Source: Candidatus Obscuribacterales bacterium
GTDB taxonomy: Bacteria; Cyanobacteriota; Vampirovibrionia; Obscuribacterales; Obscuribacteraceae
DNA length: 64,000 nt
Direction: 5' to 3'
Assembly (NCBI GenBank): GCA_031292355.1
Contig: JARLHI010000076.1
Coordinates: 124,001-188,000, forward strand
The position numbers were made by a program, and so were the translations under genes. Below the pieces are notes generated by a model. It ran no database searches. It had not been told where the DNA came from and was given only the letters and a program-made list of their open reading frames with translations. Position 1 is the first letter of the stretch. The number at the start of each line of letters is the position of its first letter. Positions 1-8,963 of this stretch are shown in pieces.

Positions 1-1
1 C

Positions 2-715
2 GAGCCCGAACAAATATTATGCACTAGCAGTCGCGCAGTTTATGGTGAAGGCGCCTGGCAAAAAGAAAACGGCGAAATCTTCTATCCCGGACAGCGCACT
101 AATGCTCAATTAGCCAGCGGCAAGTGGGATTTTGATGGAGTTTCTCTGCCATCAACTTTTGGTGATACGAGAGAAAATCCAACCAGTGTTTATGGTGCGA
201 CGAAATTAGCCCAAGAAAATATCCTCAAAAGCTGGTCTTTTTCTTTTGGCGTGCCATTGACGCTGCTGCGACTGCAAAACGTTTACGGACCGGGTCAATC
301 ACCATTCAATCCATATACAGGCATCGTCGTTTTATTTTCGCGACTGGCTCGCGCGAAGAAGAAGGTTGAACTCTATGAGGATGGCCTCGTCACTCGGGAT
401 TTTGTCTACATAGACGATGTAGTGGACGCTCTCGTAAAATCCGTATTACAGTCGCCTGCAAACGGCTATCGTGCTCTCGATATCGGTTCTGGTGAAGTCA
501 CTACCTTAATCGACATCGCTCAAAAAATTGGCAATTTTCACGGCGCGCCAGAGTCATTCATCAGCGGCAAATACCGCAATGGCGACGTCCGACACTCAAG
601 TTGCAACATTGCAGCAGCCAAACAAGAATTAGGCTGGCAGCCTGAATCCAATCTGGACAAGGGGCTGAGTTTACTGCAGGCTTATCTGTCTACAGTCAAT
701 CTGGTCGAAGTCTAG
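2..715 (+). CDS. NAD-dependent epimerase/dehydratase (5' end outside window)
   Basis: This is the C-terminal part of a short-chain-type sugar-nucleotide epimerase or dehydratase. The frame is open from base 2 to the TAG at 713-715, so the start and the N-terminal Gly-rich NAD site lie upstream of the window. The visible part holds the SSRAVYGEG segment (the family's Ser/Thr position), the catalytic pair in SVYGATK (Tyr and Lys), LRLQNVYGPGQ, and the FVYIDDVVDA substrate-domain motif. Such enzymes interconvert nucleotide sugars such as UDP-glucose/galactose for envelope polysaccharides, which fits the other glycan genes in the window. Family membership is clear; the exact substrate cannot be read from sequence. 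Confidence 0.9.
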   Translation, partial: EPEQILCTSSRAVYGEGAWQKENGEIFYPGQRTNAQLASGKWDFDGVSLPSTFGDTRENPTSVYGATKLAQENILKSWSFSFGVPLTLLRLQNVYGPGQSPFNPYTGIVVLFSRLARAKKKVELYEDGLVTRDFVYIDDVVDALVKSVLQSPANGYRALDIGSGEVTTLIDIAQKIGNFHGAPESFISGKYRNGDVRHSSCNIAAAKQELGWQPESNLDKGLSLLQAYLSTVNLVEV

Positions 716-996
716 ATCTAGTTTGCGCGACATTTCATTGCCAGATGGATAGGTACCCCAAACACGTCTCATAAACGGCTTATGTATCGGTGGGCTTTTA
801 AAAGAGCGTTACCACGCACAAACGTAGTAACGCAATCGTAAACCCTGAATTTATGGGAGTCAGTTTTGCGACGAATGTAAAGTCGATTCAAGAGACTGTA
901 TCCGTAGACAATAGTTTTCGAAAAAAATCCAACTTTTCTTAGTAGGACTCCACTGGCGATGGATAGTCAGTTCAGGCAGCGGTCACTTAGATTGCA

Positions 997-2283
997 TCAT
1001 CCAGCCGAACTTGCCACCACCGCAAAATTTGATTTAAGTTTGAGAAAGCGTTTCTCGTATAACTCGTATGAGCCTACGGCAAACGCAATTGAAGTAAATA
1101 TTGACGCACTCCAAATAGCAACAGTAAATGCAGCTGTAGTAGTGTCTATACCAGTCGAGCAAACGATTTTGTACGAAAGATAAATAGCCAGCGGGTGCAA
1201 CATATAAATGCCGTAAGAAATCTTACCTAAGTAAGTTAAAAGACCACGCACGGTCACGGGCGGTTTAGTATTTAGGTTGGTCAACCAAACTAAAAATGCT
1301 GCAAAAATGCAATCAACAGGAATCAATTGCTGAGGCTGTATAAAATGGGCTGAGTTTGCCCAACAAAGAGCCACGGCAAGCAAAGCGACAAACGCCTTCT
1401 TTCGCACCGTTTTCCGAACAAATTGCGGTTTTACCATAAACAAATAGGCGGCCAGACCACCGATCACCATCGCTTCAATCTGACATGAATTAACGAAATT
1501 GAAGAGATGTCCAAGCACCGCTCGCGTGTCAGGAAGCAAATAAATGCGACGCGTCTTTAAAATGCATAGCAAAATTTCAAACAAAGCAACCTTTGTTACA
1601 AGCACACCAAGCAGAGCCTTAAGGGGGCTCTTCGCAAACTTTTTCATCAGCACAGGCCAGATGAAGTAGAACTGTTCTTCCACACCAATTGACCAGGCCT
1701 GGGCAAAGCCTGCCACGGGTTGATAGAGAAAAATGGCAAGATTGGGAAGCATGCAACAGAACAAAGTAATTTTCGGCCAGAAATCCTGCATTTGAGCGGT
1801 CGCCCACAAAGTCATTTGCGAATCAGCCTTCACCACAAAAAATGCGCTGGGTATAAGGAATGACACCGCCAGCAGTGCGTAATAAAGTGGCCAGATTCTC
1901 AGTGCGCGTCGGATGTAGAATTTTTTGACTGCAACGGTGCCTGTGCGCTTAACCTCGCTCAAAAGCAAATGAGTGATAAGAAAGCCACTGAGAACAAAAA
2001 AGACTCTTACACCATTTGGACCAATCACCTGAATTAAGCCCTGAGGATAAGGTCCAAGACCCATAACATTGCGAGTGGTCTCGACGTGATGAATCAATAC
2101 GGCAAAAGCGGTGAAAAATCGCATTTCAGTTAGCCACGGAAAGTGGATGGGCGCGCTAAAAGTCTCCGCTCGCGATTCCGGAGCGCCTATAGCGGGGGTA
2201 ATGGCATCGACTGCCTGCAATTGCCCATTTTCCTTTATTGCACTTGTTTGCCGCTGCAAGAATGACACAAAGCCAGATGTCAT
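997..2283 (-). CDS. Acyltransferase 3 family membrane protein (OafA/YrhL-like)
   Basis: A 428-residue polytopic membrane protein that probably transfers acyl groups (often O-acetyl) to cell-surface sugars. About 50 residues in, the protein begins the family's typical segment: FPWLTEMRFFTAFAVLIHH, followed by GVRVFFVLSGFLITHLLL and RRALRIWPLYY. About ten hydrophobic helices follow, including SIGVEEQFYFIWP and GKISYGIYMLHPLAIYL. The ATG at 2283 is the only obvious start, and the gene ends in TGA. It faces the upstream epimerase fragment tail to tail. The acceptor sugar cannot be predicted. A second member of the family, at 34940-36049, is interrupted by a stop codon. Confidence 0.9.
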   Translation of the reverse strand: MTSGFVSFLQRQTSAIKENGQLQAVDAITPAIGAPESRAETFSAPIHFPWLTEMRFFTAFAVLIHHVETTRNVMGLGPYPQGLIQVIGPNGVRVFFVLSGFLITHLLLSEVKRTGTVAVKKFYIRRALRIWPLYYALLAVSFLIPSAFFVVKADSQMTLWATAQMQDFWPKITLFCCMLPNLAIFLYQPVAGFAQAWSIGVEEQFYFIWPVLMKKFAKSPLKALLGVLVTKVALFEILLCILKTRRIYLLPDTRAVLGHLFNFVNSCQIEAMVIGGLAAYLFMVKPQFVRKTVRKKAFVALLAVALCWANSAHFIQPQQLIPVDCIFAAFLVWLTNLNTKPPVTVRGLLTYLGKISYGIYMLHPLAIYLSYKIVCSTGIDTTTAAFTVAIWSASIFTSIAFAVGSYELYEKRFLKLKSNFAVVASSAG

Positions 2284-2368
2284 GCGTTAAACAGATCACA
2301 GCTACCGTCCAGGCCGTCTTCACGACCACCCTACCGCGGGATCAGCTGGTAATTCCTGACGTATTCAC

Positions 2369-3190
2369 CTAAGTCGCCAGAAATTCCAGAATCATCTTTG
2401 TCAAAATTGCCGGATTTGCAAAATTGACAGAATGAGATCCTCCAGGAATCATTTTGAAAATAGCGTTAGGAATTTCGCTTGCCACTCTTTGTGTCCAAAC
2501 TTCAGGTGCAATCGTGTCAAATTCACCGCGCATAACGAGCGTAGGACAGCTTATTTGCGACAGCACTTGTTGAATGTCGTTGTCGACCATTTCATGCACT
2601 GTTTCGAATGTAATTGTCCACCCCATATCAGCAAGATCGGCAAATAATTGCATCTGCGAACCTGGAGGTTCGTGCTTGCCGTCTTCGTGCAATCGCAAGA
2701 ATTGCTGCCAGACTGTAGCGGCCGCAGGATCGCAAGTTGGACCAGTTAATATGAGCTTCTTCGCGACATCAGGATATTTAGCAGTCATTGCTGCGGCAAT
2801 CTGACAGCCGTATGAATTGGCGAACACATTTGGTGCTTTGAGATTGTTCAATTGCGTCCATTCATAAATTATGTCTGCCTGTTCTTCCACCTTCAGCGCG
2901 TGGGCTGGCTTTGAGCTAGCTCCGTGACCGGGCATTTCAGGCACGAACACTTCTAGATGCTGAGCAAGCAAAAGTGCTGTCGGGACGAGATAGCGGCGCG
3001 ATGCTGTTGCACCATGCATCAAAATAATTTGTTGGCGTGATTGCTCAAATGCTTTTTTACTGACTAGCGCGTGTACTTCATGACCACGCACGGGCGTAAA
3101 CGAACTGTCGAAGCCATCAGGCAGAACATCTGGCTTTGAAGCTGAACGCGAATCTATATCTTGAGTAGTGATGACCGACACCCCATGCAC
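2369..3190 (-). CDS. Alpha/beta-fold hydrolase
   Basis: A 273-residue cytoplasmic alpha/beta hydrolase. The oxyanion-loop region is IILMHGATASRR and the usual PGHGASSKP follows. The nucleophile elbow reads FANSYGCQ, so the first Gly of G-x-S-x-G is Ala but the Ser is present. The acid is in MRGEFDTIAPE and the catalytic His is in PGGSHSVNF. The fold and the complete triad are clear; the substrate (ester, lactone or C-C bond) is not. The annotated start is GTG at 3190 with no good ribosome binding site, so the first ~25 residues are uncertain. The acyltransferase gene lies 85 bp downstream on the same strand. Confidence 0.85.
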   Translation of the reverse strand: MHGVSVITTQDIDSRSASKPDVLPDGFDSSFTPVRGHEVHALVSKKAFEQSRQQIILMHGATASRRYLVPTALLLAQHLEVFVPEMPGHGASSKPAHALKVEEQADIIYEWTQLNNLKAPNVFANSYGCQIAAAMTAKYPDVAKKLILTGPTCDPAAATVWQQFLRLHEDGKHEPPGSQMQLFADLADMGWTITFETVHEMVDNDIQQVLSQISCPTLVMRGEFDTIAPEVWTQRVASEIPNAIFKMIPGGSHSVNFANPAILTKMILEFLAT

Positions 3191-3254
3191 ATTGCTAAAG
3201 CAAAGAGCGAATGGATGAGAATTAAGTTCCCGCTATTAGCGAGCCAAACTACCC

Positions 3255-4271
3255 TCAGACCAGGCCTTTTTCTTGCATCATGGCAAGCATCCGAGCATTT
3301 GGTCGATAGAAGTGCACGTCAGCATAGCGTCCTCTGCGGTCGATATTTTGAATGTGGTCGTTGGCTTGAACGATGTTACCGCGATGATTGCTCGCAACGA
3401 TGAAGGAATCGCCGGCGTTATAACCATGTTGACGAATAACGTGATTGCTCCAATTCCTCACACCATAGTCGCCCGGGCGTACATCCTTTGGGCTGACCTC
3501 GTCAAAAAGTCCACTCTCTCTAACGCGTCGGCCTTGCTCAGTGGCCATCATGGGCGGCAAGTGAAATCCCATTTTGTCAAAAACTATTCTCGGTCCATGA
3601 GCGCAATCGCCTACTGTGCCTAGGCTTTCAGCGACCCTGACAGCAAGGCGCGCCATTTTGTCACCAACTTCTTGTGAAATGTGTTCAAGACCATGACCAA
3701 TCGTTCGAGCCGCTTCACCTAAGTCGTCACCGAACTTTTTAGCGGCATCGCCAATTGCATGACCGGCTCGATCAAGACCTCTTTCAATGTCGTGCCCCAT
3801 TTCGGCAAAAGGATTTCGAATTTCGCCGGGTCTAAGTTCATCTTCCTGCCCCACTCGGCCATCTCTTCCCTGGCGCGCTGGAGGTGCAAAAGACTCTTCA
3901 CGATCATCATGAGGCCGTCCGTGACGACCACGTAACGGGCGGTGGGACGTGTCAGCAGTTGTTTCGCCACTGAGACCATGTCGAGTTCTACGCGATTCGT
4001 GGCTTTCTTGCCCCAGACCATTATAAATATTGTGATGGTGGAAATTGATGCCAGTAATGTTGTTATTCCTGTCATGCTCAACACTAAGTGGTTTGTAATG
4101 ATGTGCGATCAAGTCATTGCTGATCTGATGCAGTAACTGCTGAAATTCACGCGGATGGCTGTGGAGCTCGCTCGTCAGCTCGTGCCTGGCTTGTCCGTAT
4201 TGATGATGTCGGAGTTCGCCGCTGATTTGGCTGCCTTCGGCAGAATCACTTTGATGATATGAATGAACCAC
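3255..4271 (-). CDS. Hypothetical protein with His/Arg-rich N-terminus and possible NlpC/P60-like C-terminal domain
   Basis: A 338-residue protein starting at GTG 4271, supported by TGGAG six bases upstream. Residues 1-150 are hydrophilic and rich in His, Arg and Glu, with no signal peptide I can see. Residues 155-215 form an amphipathic, Gly-punctuated helix (repeats like GHAIGDAAKKFGDDLGEA), and residues 216-320 look like a papain-fold amidase: Cys223 in VGDCAHG followed by a helix, then PGDYGVRNW with His277 in SNHVIRQH, and an ANDH turn at 303-306. That order (Cys, GD-turn, His, polar residue) is typical of NlpC/P60 or CHAP peptidases, but I infer the assignment from pattern only. The N-terminal half resembles nothing I recognise. 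Confidence 0.6.
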   Translation of the reverse strand: MVHSYHQSDSAEGSQISGELRHHQYGQARHELTSELHSHPREFQQLLHQISNDLIAHHYKPLSVEHDRNNNITGINFHHHNIYNGLGQESHESRRTRHGLSGETTADTSHRPLRGRHGRPHDDREESFAPPARQGRDGRVGQEDELRPGEIRNPFAEMGHDIERGLDRAGHAIGDAAKKFGDDLGEAARTIGHGLEHISQEVGDKMARLAVRVAESLGTVGDCAHGPRIVFDKMGFHLPPMMATEQGRRVRESGLFDEVSPKDVRPGDYGVRNWSNHVIRQHGYNAGDSFIVASNHRGNIVQANDHIQNIDRRGRYADVHFYRPNARMLAMMQEKGLV

Positions 4272-4510
4272 AATTAGCTCCAGGGGTGAAAGCCGATTCT
4301 CTCAGAGATACTCATCTCCACTGTAGGGTAGTTTCTTAAAATAACATCAGCTTGACATGACTGCAATACTTTGATCACAATGCCGCAGCTCAACTGCCTT
4401 TAGGCCACCTCTAGCATAGCAAAGTGTCAATTTTATGCGCCTGTCGTCAGTGTGGCGATTACGCGCCGGACGGGTACAAGCTTAAAACCTGGTTAAAATT
4501 GAAAATCTAA

Positions 4511-5308
4511 ATGAATAATCAAAGAATCAGTGCCGACACAGTCTTGCTAGCATCGTTCTCAGTGCTGAGCCTGGGCTTGGGTTTAACACTGCCAATTGGA
4601 GCAGAACCTGCGTTGTCGAGCAAGGCCTCTGCCGAGTGGCGCACACAAGCTCTAGTAAAAACAGCTTCTGAAGCCTTGGCTCATCACGACGCCAAGCAAG
4701 CAATTCGACTGACAACAGCCGTAATCAACGCCGACCCTAAAAATGCCTCCGCCTTCTTTATTCGGGGCAAAGCACGAGCAGAATACGATGACAGCCGAAA
4801 TGCATTGCTCGATTTGTCCCAGGGTATGAAACTCGCCCCCAACTTAGCGGACCCGGCTGTTTATCTGACCATGGCTCAGGCTTATTTGCAGCTAAAAGAA
4901 CCTGAACGCGCGCTTCATGCGCTGCAAGTTGGCAATGTTCAACAACCAAGTCTTGAACTGTATAAAATGAGTGCGAGCATTCACAATTCTATGAGTCATG
5001 ACAAAGAAGCGCTGCTAGACATTGAGAAGGCGCTGAAGTTTGATCCATCATCAAGGACAATGCTCTTACTGCGCGGCTCAATTTACGACCACAATCGTGA
5101 TTTCGAGCACGCGATCAAAGATTACAGCCGCGTCATTGAAATATCGACTAAAGGCAAATTGAAAGACACCAACTGGCTGGCTGCAACAAAAAAGCGAGGC
5201 GATGATTACGAAAAGACCGGCAGAAAAGAGCTAGCGCGCAGCGATCGAGCCACACTGCACAAAGAAAGCTCTTCCTGGGAAACGGATCTTTTCGAAGTGG
5301 CTAAATAA
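4511..5308 (+). CDS. Secreted tetratricopeptide-repeat protein
   Basis: A 265-residue protein with an N-terminal signal-like segment (VLLASFSVLSLGLGLTLPIGAEPA) and then about five TPR units from residue 50 to 225. Repeat hallmarks include ADPKNASAFFIRGKARAEY, APNLADPAVYLTMAQAYLQ and FDPSSRTMLLLRGSIYDH. TPRs mediate protein-protein contacts; here probably in the periplasm. The ATG at 4511 lacks a clear Shine-Dalgarno sequence. The gene is divergent from the NlpC/P60-like candidate across a 239-bp gap and meets the 74-residue gene tail to tail two bases beyond its stop. No partner is evident. Confidence 0.85.
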   Translation: MNNQRISADTVLLASFSVLSLGLGLTLPIGAEPALSSKASAEWRTQALVKTASEALAHHDAKQAIRLTTAVINADPKNASAFFIRGKARAEYDDSRNALLDLSQGMKLAPNLADPAVYLTMAQAYLQLKEPERALHALQVGNVQQPSLELYKMSASIHNSMSHDKEALLDIEKALKFDPSSRTMLLLRGSIYDHNRDFEHAIKDYSRVIEISTKGKLKDTNWLAATKKRGDDYEKTGRKELARSDRATLHKESSSWETDLFEVAK

Positions 5309-5310
5309 GG

Positions 5311-5535
5311 CTAAGGACCGGCGATCGGATCGAACATTTTATGCTCAGCTTCTTGAGACGGCTTGCACTCAACACTTTTAGTGGGATACGTAGACATCTG
5401 TAGGCGCTTGAGGACGCGACTGACGACTGCGTCTTGAATATCTTCGAAGCGCTCATCGAGAATCTCACCGACGGCGTCATAGACTGTCGCTTCCACAGTT
5501 TCTACCAAAAAGCGTTCTGAATTTTTGTTAGTCAT
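5311..5535 (-). CDS. Small hypothetical protein, 74 aa
   Basis: A short acidic protein, predicted mostly helical (residues 8-45, e.g. FLVETVEATVYDAVGEIL and DERFEDIQDAVVSRVLKRL), with a polar, probably disordered tail containing one Cys. It starts at ATG 5535 with an AAAGGG-like sequence about 13 bases upstream, which is distant. The codon pattern and the tail-to-tail arrangement with the TPR gene (2-bp gap) favour a real gene. I do not recognise the family and no function can be assigned. Confidence 0.55.
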   Translation of the reverse strand: MTNKNSERFLVETVEATVYDAVGEILDERFEDIQDAVVSRVLKRLQMSTYPTKSVECKPSQEAEHKMFDPIAGP

Positions 5536-5764
5536 GGCTTTAGAAACCCTTTTGTTTTATCGTGCTGCAATTTTCTAGAGTTATTGCGTTATGAGCGGGC
5601 AGACGATGCTCTTGCGATTTTGCTCCCGCAGCTTAAATGCCAGCTCAAACGGAACCCCAGCTGATCTTTACACGTCCAACGTATCAAGGTCTCAATGGTA
5701 CTACCAATGATGCCTGCTCTACAGTCAAAAACCGGCACTTCCAACATAAACACCGGAGGCTTTA

Positions 5765-6172
5765 ATGCAAAAAAGCTTGTCTATCAACCCAAACATCAAC
5801 CCAAACATCAAAATGAATCACCAATTACTAATTTTGCCAGCCCTTCTGCTCAATCTCTGTTCGGCAAGCGAAATCCAGGCGGCTGACGCAACCCACGGCA
5901 AAGCAACCATCTATTCAGACCACTTTAAAGGCAAGAAAACAGCATCTGGTGAAACGTACAAGCCGGGCGAACTCACAGCGGCCAGCAATAAGCTGCCAAT
6001 CGGTTCAAAAGTAGTCGTAAAAAATAGAAAGACCGGCAAAAAAGTGACGGTCAAAATTAACGATCATATGGCCAAAAACGCAAAAGCCCACATTGACTTG
6101 AGCAAGAGCGCAGCAAACAAACTTGGCGTCAAAGGCACCGCGCCAATTGACGCTAAAGTCATCTCTAAATAG
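5765..6172 (+). CDS. RlpA-like double-psi beta-barrel protein
   Basis: A 135-residue exported protein. After a hydrophobic segment (LLILPALLLNLCSASEIQA) comes an RlpA-type barrel: GKATIYSDHFKGKKTASGE, LPIGSKVVVKNRKTGK, and VKINDHMAKNAKAHIDLS with SAANKLG. RlpA proteins bind or cleave peptidoglycan at the septum. The ATG at 5765 has a perfect GGAGG five bases upstream, so it is preferred over the ATG at 5813. The Cys before the mature part sits in a poor lipobox (LNLC), so lipidation is doubtful. Odd: the N-terminal extension before the hydrophobic core contains a duplicated NPNI from a 12-bp tandem repeat. No SPOR domain is present. Confidence 0.85.
   Translation: MQKSLSINPNINPNIKMNHQLLILPALLLNLCSASEIQAADATHGKATIYSDHFKGKKTASGETYKPGELTAASNKLPIGSKVVVKNRKTGKKVTVKINDHMAKNAKAHIDLSKSAANKLGVKGTAPIDAKVISK
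5783..5810 (+). repeat. 12-bp in-frame tandem duplication
   Basis: The unit ATCAACCCAAAC occurs twice in a row (5783-5794 and 5795-5806) and a third copy begins (ATCA). It lies in the extreme 5' coding part of the RlpA-like gene and adds four residues per copy without breaking the frame, lengthening the region before the signal-peptide core. Confidence 0.8.
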
Positions 6173-6179
6173 ACAAGAG

Positions 6180-7007
6180 TTATTGAATTAAACCGTCTGG
6201 CACGCCATTTGGATAACGTTCGGCAATTTCAGCAGTGATTCTTTTGATGCGATTTTCAGGATTAGGGTGCGTGCTAAAAAATTCAGGCGTGCGCGTCTTT
6301 GCCAGCTTGTCGAGAATTTCCATCACCTTGATCATCGAACGCGGGTCGTAACCGGCTTCTGAAGAAAAACGCACACCTAGTTTGTCAGCTTCGAGTTCAT
6401 CGTTGCGACCGAATTTCAAAGAAATCACTTTGCCAACAAGCATAGCCATGGCGGCATGATTTTGATTGTTCTCGTGTGGATCATATGTAGCGACGACTGC
6501 CGCGCCAGTAAGTCCCTGTGTCAACTCCTGCTTCGCAATCTGCTGAGCAGAATGTCTTGCCACCACGTGTCCAACTTCATGGCCTAGAACGCAGGCGAGC
6601 TCTCCTTTCGTCGTCAAATGTTTATAAAGGCCCTCTGTGATAAAAACCTGACCGCCTGGAAGAGCAAAGGCATTGACAGTGTGATCATCAGCAAGCAAGT
6701 GGAAATCGTACTTATATGGAGTTTTACTAGCATCAGTCTTATTCACGAGATCGTCGCCAACCAGCTTGACTGCTGCCTGTCCTTGAAGATCATTTGCCTC
6801 GCCACCATACTCGCTGGCCATTCGCGGAGCTGATTCGAGACCTAAAGCGATTTCTTGTTTGGGCGTCATATCCACGTGTTGCTTCTGCTCAGTAACCGGG
6901 TTGTAGACGCTTTTGCCAAAATAGGAAAAAAGCGAAAAAGCAGCAATGATAAGGGCGATTGCAATTTGAATGGCAATCGAAGAGCCACTGCGTTCTGATT
7001 GAGCCAT
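6180..7007 (-). CDS. M48-family zinc metalloprotease, membrane-anchored
   Basis: A 275-residue protein with one N-terminal transmembrane helix (IAIQIAIALIIAAFSLFSYFG) and an M48 peptidase domain. The HExxH zinc site is in VLGHEVGHVVARHSAQQ; the third ligand is the Glu in GRNDELEADKLGVRF; the end of the domain reads FFSTHPNPENRI. Relatives such as BepA/YfgC or HtpX degrade misfolded envelope proteins. I place the start at ATG 7007, because AAGGAG lies nine bases upstream; the frame stays open to a TTG at 7091, which has no ribosome binding site. The gene lies downstream of and convergent with the RlpA-like gene. Confidence 0.9.
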   Translation of the reverse strand: MAQSERSGSSIAIQIAIALIIAAFSLFSYFGKSVYNPVTEQKQHVDMTPKQEIALGLESAPRMASEYGGEANDLQGQAAVKLVGDDLVNKTDASKTPYKYDFHLLADDHTVNAFALPGGQVFITEGLYKHLTTKGELACVLGHEVGHVVARHSAQQIAKQELTQGLTGAAVVATYDPHENNQNHAAMAMLVGKVISLKFGRNDELEADKLGVRFSSEAGYDPRSMIKVMEILDKLAKTRTPEFFSTHPNPENRIKRITAEIAERYPNGVPDGLIQ

Positions 7008-7138
7008 GCTTGGACGCTCCTTGAGTTCGTTTATTCTGGCTGAGACCACTTGTTTGTTGGACTGATAGTCGATCCTGTCGGTTCCAAGCAATACCTAGGT
7101 CCTTGGGGGATTAAACGCTTTTTTGTCTGCTCGTCGTG

Positions 7139-8623
7139 TTATTTTCTTGTGTTTTCCAGACATTTAAGGCGTGCTTCTAAATCGGCGATGCGATCGGCAT
7201 CGCTTTTCATCAAATGAGCAATACCTTCAAATGTCTGATCCAACAGCTGGCCACGCAGTACCTTCATGGACTCGCCACTTAAAGACAAAATGACAATTCG
7301 GCGAACTATTGCTCCCGTAAGACGCAAAGGCGCGCCTAAAATGGGCGAATGCCACCACTTGCTACCCGCACTTTCAATCACTGTAAGCAATTTTGTCAGC
7401 GCACTATTTTTGCTATCTTTGGCGCTTATAGAATTGGCTTTATCGCCCGAGGGGATCTCACTGACGGCAGCCAGATCCAATAAAGCGTTCTTGTAATCAG
7501 CCAGAGTGGAAACTCGTTGCACTTTCTCATTGATTTGATTAAGTCTTGTGCCGATAGCCTCTGACACTGCATCAATCCCATAGCGCTCTGAAATTGTAGC
7601 AGCGCCTCTTTCGCCAAGTGTTTTGCCGTGAGCAGGATCCTCAAAAACAACCCGCATCAATTTCGCTGCATGTTCTACATCCGGCTCTGCCCAGCGCATG
7701 CCAACCTTGTAGGGACCGTAATCTTCTGTGTTTGTCGTAAACCCATACTGAACGAGCAAACTATTCTCAGGGGTCGTGAAATCCAAATTACCCGACCACC
7801 CCGTAACTATTACAGGCTTCTTCATGAGCATGGCCTCGGCAATTGGCAAGCCAAACCCTTCGGTGCGGTGCAAAGAGACATAGCAGTCGCAGCATTCGAT
7901 TAGGCCGCACAATTCTCTCTTCGACATATAGGAGTCAAGCAAAGTGATTTGCTGGTGGTCGCAAGCTTGATGCAATTTCGTAAATTGCTCAGGGAAGCTG
8001 CTTCCATTAGTCGATTTGATAATTAGTCGAACGCGTGAATCTCCAGCAAAAGCCAGTTTGAACGCCTCAATTACAGCAAGTGGATTTTTGCGCTGGAAAC
8101 AACTAAAAAAATCAAAAACGAAGAGAAACACGAATTCATTTTTATTTATATCGTAAGTAACTCTTGTAATGTGAGTGGGATTCGCCACTACCAGAGGTGG
8201 CATCGTCACAATCGGGATCGATGAAACTGCACGAAAATTCTCAGCGATAAACTCAGTTCCAACCCAGAGTTCGTCGAAACGAACGAATTGTTTCTGCCAG
8301 CTTTGAGGAATCTCTTCGACTTCCCACCACCAGGAGCCAATATTGTATTTGGTGGACATATACTGCAAGCCGAATTTTGCTAGAAATTGTTCGACCTCCG
8401 GCGCATTAATACAAATCAAATTAGCTGGATATTTGTTGTCAGCCGTGAAACCGGAGAGAGATTGTTCATCCCTTCGCTGATTCGTCAAAAAGGAAGCATC
8501 CTGCAGACTGAGGTCCATGCCCAGATGGCGCATGGCCAGCACATAATTTCGAGCGACTTCACCAAGCCCCAATTCGGCCGTGAGAAAGCCTGAAACATTA
8601 ACGCCATACCGATCAAAGTGCAT
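7139..8623 (-). CDS. Glycosyltransferase family 4 (GT-B) protein
   Basis: A 494-residue retaining GT-B glycosyltransferase. The C-terminal nucleotide-sugar half is clear: FVFLFVFDFFSCFQRKNP, RLIIKSTNG, then the E-x7-E-type site CYVSLHRTEGFGLPIAEAM and KPVIVTGWSGNLDFTTP. The N-terminal acceptor half includes YNIGSWWWEVEEIPQSW, a feature of group-1 transferases that act on polysaccharides or O-antigen. A poorly conserved segment (residues 380-450) and a short C-terminal coiled coil (ADRIADLEARLKCLEN) follow. It stands alone on its strand. The donor and acceptor are unknown; a role in surface glycan synthesis is inferred. Confidence 0.88.
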   Translation of the reverse strand: MHFDRYGVNVSGFLTAELGLGEVARNYVLAMRHLGMDLSLQDASFLTNQRRDEQSLSGFTADNKYPANLICINAPEVEQFLAKFGLQYMSTKYNIGSWWWEVEEIPQSWQKQFVRFDELWVGTEFIAENFRAVSSIPIVTMPPLVVANPTHITRVTYDINKNEFVFLFVFDFFSCFQRKNPLAVIEAFKLAFAGDSRVRLIIKSTNGSSFPEQFTKLHQACDHQQITLLDSYMSKRELCGLIECCDCYVSLHRTEGFGLPIAEAMLMKKPVIVTGWSGNLDFTTPENSLLVQYGFTTNTEDYGPYKVGMRWAEPDVEHAAKLMRVVFEDPAHGKTLGERGAATISERYGIDAVSEAIGTRLNQINEKVQRVSTLADYKNALLDLAAVSEIPSGDKANSISAKDSKNSALTKLLTVIESAGSKWWHSPILGAPLRLTGAIVRRIVILSLSGESMKVLRGQLLDQTFEGIAHLMKSDADRIADLEARLKCLENTRK

Positions 8624-8963
8624 TTGCGACCAAACTTTCTGTATTTAGCAGCAACCTCGCCGCGGTCGCTATGTCTCTAGAATACCGGGAGAAGCAGCCA
8701 AGAGCAAGTCCGGCTTACTATTGGAAGAGTTCCAGGCAAAATCTGATTAACATCCGTTTACTTGCCAAGTAAGACAAATTGAAGGTTCATAGATGTCTTC
8801 AGATAATTGCTAGAAGGCGTAGGTAGCGAGCGTCAGAAGGCTCAGCCAGAGTCTTTGCAGTTTTTACTCAGCGCTCACACGAACTGAATATGTTTTTTAC
8901 CATCTATCTCTCGCGCCAAAGCGCGTATAAACTTGAGGCTGTCATTCAGGAAGAGGTATTTAC
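8624..8963. other. Intergenic region between divergent genes, 340 bp
   Basis: This gap separates the divergent GT4 and Kdo hydroxylase genes, so it should hold both promoters. I see AAGAGG seven bases before the GTG at 8964, a TATAAA-like hexamer near 8929, and a small GCGC hairpin just before it, but no convincing paired -35/-10. A 33-codon open frame from ATG 8671 has no ribosome binding site and I do not call it a gene. Confidence 0.5.

Noticed and set aside
8671-8772. 33-codon frame in the 8.6-9.0 kb gap
   Set aside because: No ribosome binding site, short, and no hydrophobic or conserved-looking pattern.
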